From Kibdelosporangium persicum (GTDB lineage: Bacteria; Actinomycetota; Actinomycetes; Mycobacteriales; Pseudonocardiaceae), in contig NZ_JAAATY010000005.1 of the NCBI RefSeq assembly GCF_013280595.1, positions 62,001 through 126,000 on the forward strand: a stretch of 64,000 bases of DNA, written 5' to 3'. The notes under the pieces were generated by a model, which saw nothing but the letters and a program-made list of their open reading frames with translations, searched no databases and was not told the DNA's origin. A program made the translations under genes and the position numbers. This document shows positions 24,971 to 31,691 of this stretch, piece by piece. The number at the start of each line of letters is the position of its first letter. The first letter of the stretch is position 1.

Positions 24971-26146
24971 GGGTTTGGGGGGTGGGGTGGTGGGCGGGGA
25001 CGCGCCGGGCTCGGGGAACCACAGCACGAAGGTGCTTCCGCGCCCCAGCCGGGAGAACACGGCGGCCTTGCCGCCGTGGGACTCCACGATCTGCCGGACG
25101 ATGGCCAGGCCGAGGCCGGTGTGCCGGTCGCTTCCCCGGCGCCAGAACCGGTCGAAGACCCGGCTCTGGTCCTCGCTTGCGATTCCTGGGCCGTTGTCGG
25201 CGACCGCGACCCACAGCCATCCCTCGCCACGCCCGGCGCCGACCGTGATCACCTCGCCCGGAGGCGACAGCCGGACCGCGTTGGACAGCAGGTTGCCGAC
25301 CGCGCGCCGCAGGCCGTCGTGGTCACCGATCATGCGGAGGGAATCGCTGACCCGATAGGCCAGCCGGAGCCGCTTCTCCGCTGCCAGCAACGCGAACTCC
25401 TCCCCCGCTTCCCTGGCGATCGCACCGAGGTCCACGTCCGCGTCCACCAGGGCCGCCGAGTTCCGGCGGGCGGTCGCCAGCAGGTCCTCCACCAGCCGGG
25501 ACATCCGGTCGGTCGCCCGGTCGATCACCTCGACGGCCCGCGTCCGCTCGGCTTCGCCCGCCTGGGTGGACTTCAGCGAAGCGTCGAGGTGCGCACGGAT
25601 CACCGCCAGCGGTGTGCGCAGTTCGTGGGAGGCGTCGTCGATGAGCCGGCGTTGCGCGCGGAACGCGTCGTCCAGACGGTCGAGCATGGCGTCGATGGTG
25701 TCGGCCAGTTCCCGTAGTTCGTCCTTGGTCCCGCCGAGGTTGATTCGCCGGGACAGGTCCGTCGCCTGGATTTCCCGTGCGGCACGGGCAATGGACCGTG
25801 CGGGCCGCAGCGCCCGGCCGGACAGGATCCAGCCGATGCCGAGGCTGGTGACGAACAGGCCGCCGATCGCGTATCCCGAATACGTCCGCATCGCGTTCAG
25901 CGTGCGCAGTGTGACCTCGGATTCGATCTCCTGCACCGACGCCACCGTCATCGTGCCGACCGGGATCTCGGTCCCGTCGGCCCGTCGTTTCACCAGTTCG
26001 GCCTCGTACTGTTTGGTGATCGCCTGCGGGTCCGTGGTGCGCTCGACCGCGAAGTACGTGACCAGCAACCCGCCACCGGCGAGCACGAACAACAGCGTCG
26101 AGTACAACACCGTCAGCCGGAACCGGATCGAGCGCACGAACCGCAT
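24935..26146 (-). CDS. sensor histidine kinase (HAMP, HisKA, HATPase)
   Basis: The 403-residue membrane kinase has one membrane helix near residues 8-28, a short outer loop and a second helix near 90-110. A HAMP linker (RALRPARSIARAAREI), phospho-acceptor His in IDDASHELRTPLAVI, N-box NLLSNAVRLSP, G-boxes VADNGPGI and HTGLGLAIV follow. The start ATG 26146 overlaps the response-regulator stop (TGATG) and has GGAGG just upstream. The last residues (after FVLWFPEP) are a proline-rich extension that runs into the hairpin repeat, where the stop codon lies. It is the last gene of the MoxR run and the partner of the upstream regulator. Confidence 0.92.
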   Translation of the reverse strand: MRFVRSIRFRLTVLYSTLLFVLAGGGLLVTYFAVERTTDPQAITKQYEAELVKRRADGTEIPVGTMTVASVQEIESEVTLRTLNAMRTYSGYAIGGLFVTSLGIGWILSGRALRPARSIARAAREIQATDLSRRINLGGTKDELRELADTIDAMLDRLDDAFRAQRRLIDDASHELRTPLAVIRAHLDASLKSTQAGEAERTRAVEVIDRATDRMSRLVEDLLATARRNSAALVDADVDLGAIAREAGEEFALLAAEKRLRLAYRVSDSLRMIGDHDGLRRAVGNLLSNAVRLSPPGEVITVGAGRGEGWLWVAVADNGPGIASEDQSRVFDRFWRRGSDRHTGLGLAIVRQIVESHGGKAAVFSRLGRGSTFVLWFPEPGASPPTTPPPKPPRECLSGLEPG

Positions 26147-26829
26147 CACACCTCCTTCAACCGATATCCCTTGCCCACCACGGTCTCGATCACCGACGGC
26201 TCACCGCCGAGCTTGCGCCGCAACGTCCCCACGGTCACCCGCACGGTCTGCGTGAACGGGTCGATGTTCTCGTCCCACACGTGCTCAAGCAGGTCCTCAG
26301 TGGACACCACGTGCCCTGGCCGGGTCATCAGGTACTCCAGCACCGCGAACTCCTTCGGCGACAGGGAGACCTTCCGGTCTTCGTGCCAGATCTCATGCCG
26401 TGCCGAGTCCAGACGCAACGAGCCGTGCGTGAGGATCGCTGTGCTGCCCCGGGTTTCCCGTCGCAGCACCGCCCGCACCCGTGCCAGCAACTCGTCCAGT
26501 GCGAACGGTTTGACGAGATAGTCGTCCGCGCCGTCATCCAGGCCGCGTACGCGATCGGGCAGTCCGCCGCGAGCGGTGAGCATCACCACGCGGAGTTCCG
26601 AACCGCCGACAACAGGCATCGAACCGTCACGGATCGCGTTGCACAGCGCGAAACCGTCACCATCCGGCAGCATCAGGTCCAGCAGGAGCAAGTCGTACGC
26701 GTTCACCGTGAGCCGTTCGTACGCGGTGGCCACGGTTGTGGCGTGGTCCACCGCGTACCCGGCCCGCCGAAGTCCGATTCGCACGGCCTCGGCGAGATCT
26801 TCCTCGTCCTCGACGAGCAGCAGTCGCAT
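26146..26829 (-). CDS. OmpR/PhoB-type response regulator
   Basis: The 227-residue protein has receiver acidic residues VEDEEDLAEA, phospho-Asp in LLLLDLMLPDGDGF and Lys in DYLVKPFAL. A winged-helix effector domain follows (SPKEFAVLEYLMTRPGHVVS, RVTVGTLRRKLGG, IETVVGKGYRLKEV). It is co-transcribed with the histidine kinase by a TGATG overlap and sits four bases after the protease gene. It probably controls the genes of its own operon or the envelope response they serve. Confidence 0.93.
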   Translation of the reverse strand: MRLLLVEDEEDLAEAVRIGLRRAGYAVDHATTVATAYERLTVNAYDLLLLDLMLPDGDGFALCNAIRDGSMPVVGGSELRVVMLTARGGLPDRVRGLDDGADDYLVKPFALDELLARVRAVLRRETRGSTAILTHGSLRLDSARHEIWHEDRKVSLSPKEFAVLEYLMTRPGHVVSTEDLLEHVWDENIDPFTQTVRVTVGTLRRKLGGEPSVIETVVGKGYRLKEV

Positions 26830-26833
26830 CGTC

Positions 26834-27709
26834 TTACCTGCTCGTCGAGATGATGCGCTCGGCCACGCTCGCGGCCCGGTCGATCGGGATGGCGAAGCCG
26901 ATCCCGATCGACCCGCCGCCCTCGTACGTGGCGATCGCGGTGTTCACGCCGATCACCTCGGCACGGGAGTTGACCAGCGGCCCGCCGGAGTTGCCGGGGT
27001 TGATGGACGCGTCGGTCTGCACGGCGGTCTGCTGGCCACCGCCGATCCGGGCCTGCCGGTCGACCGCGCTGACGATGCCGGACGTGACCGTGCCCGCCAG
27101 GCCGAGCGGCGAACCGATCGCCAGCACCTGCTCGCCGACTCGCACGTCGGCCGACCGGCCGAGCACGAGCGCGTGCAGATCGGGGCTGGGCTCGACGCGC
27201 AGCACGGCGACGTCGTTGCTGGGATCGGTGCCGACGACGGTGGCAGTACGCCTGCGGCCGTCCGCACCGGTCACGGTCACCGACGACGCCCCGGCGACGA
27301 TGTGGTTGTTGGTGATGATGTGCACCCGGTCGTCGATCACGAAGCCGGACCCGGTGGCGGTCCGGCCGCCGCGTGGCGCCTGGACGGACACCACGCCCGC
27401 CCGGACCCGGTCGGCGACGCCGACCAGGCTGCCGGCCGGGGCGTCGGGTGCCGGTGCCGCCCGCGTGATGGTCGACGTTCCGGCCTGCTCGCCGGAGCCG
27501 CCCGCGTACCAGCCCGCCAGGCCGCCGGTCCCCGCCGAGACACCGGCGATCAGCAGCCCGGCGCCCAGTACCCGGCCCCACCGGCCGGGCGCCTGGGGCC
27601 CGGCCAGTGCGGGTGGCACCTGCCGCGGCGGAGGCGACGGCGTGAGTCCTGCGGCGGACTGGAAATCGGGCCCACGGGGTTCGCCCAGTCCAGTGTGGGT
27701 GGTGGTCAT
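26834..27709 (-). CDS. membrane-anchored HtrA/DegP-like serine protease without PDZ
   Basis: The 291-residue protein has a cytoplasmic proline-rich head and one membrane helix near 47-70, then an outside trypsin-like domain. The catalytic triad is intact: His136 (NNHIVAG), Asp166 (NDVAVLRV) and Ser241 (NPGNSGGPL). The chain ends right after the protease domain (IGFAIPIDRAASVAERI), so the PDZ domain of typical HtrA proteins is missing. It stands between the VWA gene and the two-component genes with gaps of 4-10 bases, suggesting an envelope-stress role. Confidence 0.88.
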   Translation of the reverse strand: MTTTHTGLGEPRGPDFQSAAGLTPSPPPRQVPPALAGPQAPGRWGRVLGAGLLIAGVSAGTGGLAGWYAGGSGEQAGTSTITRAAPAPDAPAGSLVGVADRVRAGVVSVQAPRGGRTATGSGFVIDDRVHIITNNHIVAGASSVTVTGADGRRRTATVVGTDPSNDVAVLRVEPSPDLHALVLGRSADVRVGEQVLAIGSPLGLAGTVTSGIVSAVDRQARIGGGQQTAVQTDASINPGNSGGPLVNSRAEVIGVNTAIATYEGGGSIGIGFAIPIDRAASVAERIISTSR

Positions 27710-27719
27710 CTCCTGCCTC

Positions 27720-28679
27720 CTACGGGATCCGCGAGAACCAGAACATCGACGCGGCGGTCGTGCCCAGCGCGAGCAGCAGGCCGATGCCGATGAACCGGCT
27801 GGAGATGTCGCGCTGTTCGGTGTCGTAACCGACCGAAGAACCGATGTCGGAGTAGACGTCCCGCAACTCGGTCGCGGTCGCGGCCTCGTGGTACGTCCCG
27901 CCGGTCCGTTCGGCGACCGCGCGCAACGTCTCACCGTCGACCGGCACCTGTTGCCGCGTGCCACCGATCTCGACCGACCCGTTCTCGGTGCCGACCGAGA
28001 CCGTGTCCACCGGGATGTTCGCCTGCGCGGCCTCGGCGGCCGCTTCGTCCGGATCGCGTCCGGTCGTGTTGGCGCCGTCGGACAACACGACCGCACGGGC
28101 CGGTGGCGGCTCCTGCGCCGCGCTGTCGTCGAGCGAACGCACGGCCTGCAGCGACGCGGTGATCGCCTCGCCGATGGCCGTACCGGTCGCTCCGGCCGAG
28201 CCCAACGTCAGCCGGTCGATGCCCGTCCGCAGCACCTCCCGGTCGGTGACCGGAGCGACGACCACGGACGCGTTGCCCGCGAAGGCGACGAGACCGACGT
28301 TGAAGCCGCCGGGCAACAGGTCGACGAACTCGTGTGCCGCCGCACGGGCGGCCGCGAGACGGTCGGGTGCCACATCCGTCGCACCCATCGACCGCGACAC
28401 GTCCACGGCGACGATCACGGTCGCGCGTTCCTTGGGAACCTGGACGGCGGCGGTCGGCTGGGCGAACCCGACGACCAGGACCGCCAGCATGGCGAGGAAC
28501 AGCCCGGCCGGAATGTGCCTGCGCCACCCGGGTTTCTTCGGCGCGACCCTGTCCAGCAAGGGCAGGTTGGTGAACCGCACCGCGTACTTGCTGCGTCGCC
28601 GTTGCAGCACAAGGTAAGCGACGAGCAGGGCGGCGACGGCGGCCAGCAGCCAGAGCCGGCCTGCCGACAGGAACGTCAT
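27720..28679 (-). CDS. VWA-domain membrane protein (BatA-like)
   Basis: The 319-residue protein has membrane helices near residues 8-25, 57-74 and at the C-terminus (ISSRFIGIGLLLALGTTAASM). Between the second and last lies a von Willebrand A domain with a full metal site: Asp93-x-Ser95-x-Ser97, a TAIGEAITA threonine loop and VVLSDGANTTG. BatA-type proteins partner with MoxR ATPases and DUF58 proteins; the genes overlap here (ATGA with DUF58). It probably presents the metal-site domain to client proteins at the membrane. Confidence 0.9.
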   Translation of the reverse strand: MTFLSAGRLWLLAAVAALLVAYLVLQRRRSKYAVRFTNLPLLDRVAPKKPGWRRHIPAGLFLAMLAVLVVGFAQPTAAVQVPKERATVIVAVDVSRSMGATDVAPDRLAAARAAAHEFVDLLPGGFNVGLVAFAGNASVVVAPVTDREVLRTGIDRLTLGSAGATGTAIGEAITASLQAVRSLDDSAAQEPPPARAVVLSDGANTTGRDPDEAAAEAAQANIPVDTVSVGTENGSVEIGGTRQQVPVDGETLRAVAERTGGTYHEAATATELRDVYSDIGSSVGYDTEQRDISSRFIGIGLLLALGTTAASMFWFSRIP

Positions 28680-29587
28680 CTCTTGCCTCCCAGGGCCAGT
28701 CGGCGTTGGGCGTGCACGTGCCGCACGATGTCGGCGACCCAGTCCCGGCCGGTGCTCAGCGGCACGTGCGCGGCACCGGCCGAACGCAATCCGCGTCGCA
28801 CCGCAAGGCGTTGCTCGGACGCGGCGGCGGCGTACCGTTCCCGCAGCCGACGGCTACCGGTCGCGATCTCGCGTTTCCTGCCGGTCTCGGGATCGACCAC
28901 GGTCAGCAGCCCGACGTCCGGCAACTCCAGTTCGCGAGGATCGGTCACCTCGATCGCGATCACCTGGTGCCGGGTAGCAAGCCTGCGTATCTCGCGTGGC
29001 CAGTCGCTGTCGTCGAGGAAGTCCGAGACGATCACGACAAGCGCACGCCGCCGCAACGCGGTGTGCAGAGCACGGATCGCATCGGCCAAAGCGGCCTGTT
29101 GCCCCTCCTGCCCGCGCGGTTGCGCGAGCAGCTTGCGCAGCAGGCCGATGAGGTGCGCGCGACCCGCCCTCGCCGGGTAACGGCGGACGCCGTCGCCGGT
29201 GAGAATGCCGGCGCCGAGCCGATTCCCGGCGCCCGCGGTGAGGAACCCGACCGCGGCCACCGCGGCCACGGCCAGTTCCCGCTTCTCCAGCTCGACGGTG
29301 CCGAAATCCATGCTCGGCGTGGCATCCACGAGCAACTGCGTCGTCAACTCGTGCTCCGCCACCGTTTCCCGGACGTGCGGCATGTCGGTGCGTGCCGTGA
29401 CCGCCCAGTCGATCCTGCGTACTTCGTCCTCACCCGGCCGGTACTCGCGGCTTCCGGCGAGTTCACTGCCCTGCCCGGGCAGCAGTCCCGCGTACTCACC
29501 GCGGAGCAAGCCGTCGAGCCTGCGGGTGATGGTCAGCTCCAGCTGCCGGATCCGGCGATCCGGCACCAGATCACTGACGCTGGTCAT
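28676..29587 (-). CDS. DUF58 domain protein
   Basis: The 303-residue protein carries the DUF58 signature ELAGSREYRPGEDEVRRIDW near residue 42. A degenerate VWA-like fold follows (LLVDATPSMDFG, VVIVSDFLDDSDW). DUF58 proteins form a conserved unit with MoxR ATPases and VWA proteins. Start and stop overlap both neighbours by four bases. The exact biochemical task of the family is unknown. Confidence 0.9.
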   Translation of the reverse strand: MTSVSDLVPDRRIRQLELTITRRLDGLLRGEYAGLLPGQGSELAGSREYRPGEDEVRRIDWAVTARTDMPHVRETVAEHELTTQLLVDATPSMDFGTVELEKRELAVAAVAAVGFLTAGAGNRLGAGILTGDGVRRYPARAGRAHLIGLLRKLLAQPRGQEGQQAALADAIRALHTALRRRALVVIVSDFLDDSDWPREIRRLATRHQVIAIEVTDPRELELPDVGLLTVVDPETGRKREIATGSRRLRERYAAAASEQRLAVRRGLRSAGAAHVPLSTGRDWVADIVRHVHAQRRLALGGKR

Positions 29588-30552
29588 GCCACGCTCGCCT
29601 GTGTCGGCGTGATCTGCGGGACCGGCACGCTCGCGACGATGTGCCGGACCACGGACTCCGCCGAGACACCATCGGCCAACGCGTCGAACGTCAGCACAAG
29701 ACGATGTGCCAGAACGTCCACAGTCAACTCCTGGATGTCCGTGGGAAGCACGTAGTCACGGCCGCGCAACAACGCGAGCGCTCGCGCGGCCGCCGCCAGC
29801 CCCAAGGTCGCCCTTGGGCTGGCTCCGAAAGCGATCTTGTCGGCGAGGCCGACTCGTTCCGGCTGACGCGAGGTGAGCACGAGCCGGACGATGTACTCGG
29901 CGAGGGCGTGATGGACGTAGACGTCCTTTGCCTGCTCCTGCAACGCGAGCAGCGTCTGCGGGTCGAGCACGCGGCGCGGGACCGGCCTGCGGACGCCCAT
30001 CCGGTACAGGATCGCCAGCTCGTCCGACTCGGTCGGGTAGTCGACGACCACCTTCATCAGGAACCGGTCGCGCTGGGCCTCCGGCAGCGCGTAAACCCCT
30101 TCCGACTCAATGGGGTTCTGCGTGGCGAGCACCAGGAACGGTTTCGGCACCTGGTACGAGTGGTCACCGATGGAGACCTGGCGCTCGGCCATGGCCTCCA
30201 GCAGCGCCGACTGGACGCGCGCGGGCGCCCGGTTGATCTCGTCGGCGACCACGACGTTCGCCATGATCGGGCCGAGTTCGACGTCGAACGTCTCCTTCGA
30301 CGACCGGTAGATCCTGGTGCCCACGATGTCCGAGGGCACCAGGTCCGGGGTGAACTGGATCCGGGCGAACGATCCGCCCGCGGCGGTGGCGAGCGTCTGC
30401 GCGGCAAGGGTTTTCGCGACCCCGGGCATGCCCTCCAGCAGGCAGTGCCCGTCCGCGAGCAGCGCGACCACCAGCCGTTCGACCAGCCGGTCCTGCCCGA
30501 CGATCATCCGCTTGACCTCGAACAGGGTCTGCTCAAGGGCTTCCGTCGTCAC
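29584..30552 (-). CDS. MoxR-family AAA+ ATPase
   Basis: The 322-residue AAA+ ATPase has Walker A GMPGVAKT (41-48), Walker B VVVADEINR (100-108), sensor 1 FLVLATQNPIE and the arginine region PEAQRDRFLMKV. MoxR ATPases act as chaperones that mature or remodel protein complexes together with VWA proteins, here the DUF58 and BatA-like products downstream. The start overlaps the small secreted-protein gene by four bases. Confidence 0.94.
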   Translation of the reverse strand: MTTEALEQTLFEVKRMIVGQDRLVERLVVALLADGHCLLEGMPGVAKTLAAQTLATAAGGSFARIQFTPDLVPSDIVGTRIYRSSKETFDVELGPIMANVVVADEINRAPARVQSALLEAMAERQVSIGDHSYQVPKPFLVLATQNPIESEGVYALPEAQRDRFLMKVVVDYPTESDELAILYRMGVRRPVPRRVLDPQTLLALQEQAKDVYVHHALAEYIVRLVLTSRQPERVGLADKIAFGASPRATLGLAAAARALALLRGRDYVLPTDIQELTVDVLAHRLVLTFDALADGVSAESVVRHIVASVPVPQITPTQASVA

Positions 30553-30776
30553 AGGGTCTCCGCGGACGGAGCCGGGGCCGCGCCGCCCGCGCCGCCGCCG
30601 CCGTTCTTCTCCGGGCAGTCCCGTTGCGGCTGCTGGTCCGGCTGTTCCTGCTGGACGATCCGCACGCTGGGCGTGGGCTCGTCAGCCCCACCGCCGCTCG
30701 CCCAGGCGACGCCGCCCGCGGCTCCCGCGACCACGGCGGCGCCGGCGATGACCAATCCAACGGTCTTGATCCTCAT
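30549..30776 (-). CDS. small secreted protein opening the MoxR operon
   Basis: The 75-residue product has a signal peptide or anchor (KTVGLVIAGAAVVAGAAGGVAWA). A low-complexity outer part rich in Gln, Gly and Ala follows, with one Cys (QRDCPEKN). No family is recognised. It overlaps the MoxR gene by four bases and is the first gene of the run, so the promoter should lie in 30777-30892. Confidence 0.6.
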   Translation of the reverse strand: MRIKTVGLVIAGAAVVAGAAGGVAWASGGGADEPTPSVRIVQQEQPDQQPQRDCPEKNGGGGAGGAAPAPSAETL

Positions 30777-30892
30777 CTGCTGATCCCTTCCGTGATTTCA
30801 CGATCAGGACCAATAGTGCAGCAGGAAAGGGCGAAAAACCGGCGAAGCAAAAACCGTGTTAAGCGCGACGGTGAATCGACAGCTGCGCAGCG

Positions 30893-31057
30893 TCAATGGA
30901 CCAGGCCACGGCGATAAGCCTGGACGAATCGACGGGGAACCGACAGTTTCCGGCCGTCCGGTGTGGTGACCACGACCAGGTCGGGGGCACTTGCCTTCCA
31001 CTGCGCCCGGCGGTGCCGGGTGTTGCTGCGCGACTTCTTGCGTTTCGGGACGGCCAT
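30893..31057 (-). CDS. rpmF: 50S ribosomal protein L32, zinc-independent form
   Basis: The 54-residue product starts [20 protein letters not shown], the standard L32 N-terminus. It lacks the four zinc-binding cysteines of the C+ form, so it is the C- type expressed when zinc is scarce. The ATG overlaps the L31 stop (TGATG), so the two are coupled. Confidence 0.93.
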   Translation of the reverse strand: MAVPKRKKSRSNTRHRRAQWKASAPDLVVVTTPDGRKLSVPRRFVQAYRRGLVH

Positions 31058-31308
31058 CAGCGCCTCCTGTCGCCGTAGCGCTGACGGAACTTCTCGACCC
31101 GGCCCGCGCTGTCGACGAGCCGCTGCTTGCCGGTCCAGAACGGATGGGAGTCGGCGGTCACGTCGACCACGATCAGCGGGTACGTGTTGCCGTCCTCCCA
31201 CTCGACGGTCCGGCTCGACGTGGCCGTCGACCTGGTCAGGAAGGCCTTGCCGGTGGAGCCGTCCTTGAAGACGACGGGATGGTAGTCGGGGTGGATGCCT
31301 GGCTTCAT
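31057..31308 (-). CDS. rpmE2: 50S ribosomal protein L31 type B, zinc-independent
   Basis: The 83-residue product starts [20 protein letters not shown]. It has the [20 protein letters not shown] insert and [11 protein letters not shown] end of type B L31. No CxxC zinc site is present. Such copies replace the zinc-containing L31 during zinc limitation and free its metal; they are normally repressed by Zur. It is divergent from the S14 copy with 52 bases between starts. Confidence 0.94.
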   Translation of the reverse strand: MKPGIHPDYHPVVFKDGSTGKAFLTRSTATSSRTVEWEDGNTYPLIVVDVTADSHPFWTGKQRLVDSAGRVEKFRQRYGDRRR

Positions 31309-31329
31309 GGCCTGAAGGATACTCTCATT

Positions 31330-31342
31330 GACAACGGTTGTC
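31330..31342. promoter_or_regulatory. possible Zur operator between L31B and S14 genes
   Basis: GACAAC-G-GTTGTC is a perfect inverted repeat in the middle of the 52-base divergent gap. It sits within TTGACAACGGTTGTCG and is followed by TTTTCA, which recalls actinobacterial Zur boxes (TGA-AA...TTTTCA). The location between two zinc-independent ribosomal operons is the main argument. Confidence 0.5.
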
Positions 31343-31360
31343 GTTTTCAGGAGGTCGTCC

Positions 31361-31666
31361 GTGGCCAAGAAGTCCAAGATCGCGCGGGATGCCCAGCGCC
31401 GGGAGGTGGTCGCCCGGTACGCCGAGCGGCGGGCCGAGGTGAAGGAGATCCTGCGGTCCCCGTCGGCCTCGGACGAGGCACGAGCCGCCGCCAGGGCGGA
31501 GCTTCAGCGTCAGCCGCGTGACGCCAGTGCCACCCGGCTCCGGAATCGGGATGTCGTCGACGGCAGGCCACGGGGATACTTCCGGGCTTTCGGTTTGTCC
31601 CGGATCCGGTTGCGGGAGATGGCGCACAATGGCGAGTTGCCCGGGGTTCGCAAATCCAGCTGGTGA
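31361..31666 (+). CDS. rpsN: 30S ribosomal protein S14, zinc-independent (long form)
   Basis: The 101-residue protein starts at GTG 31361, seven bases after AGGAGG ([20 protein letters not shown]). It ends [20 protein letters not shown], the classic S14 tail. The length and lack of the CxxC...CxxC zinc site make it the C- paralogue used under zinc limitation. Confidence 0.94.
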   Translation: MAKKSKIARDAQRREVVARYAERRAEVKEILRSPSASDEARAAARAELQRQPRDASATRLRNRDVVDGRPRGYFRAFGLSRIRLREMAHNGELPGVRKSSW

Positions 31667-31691
31667 TTCGGTCATCCCGGGAAATACAGGT

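Noticed and set aside
26736-29180. Plus-strand open frame of 814 codons
   Set aside because: It runs antisense through the protease, VWA and DUF58 genes and has no domain pattern.
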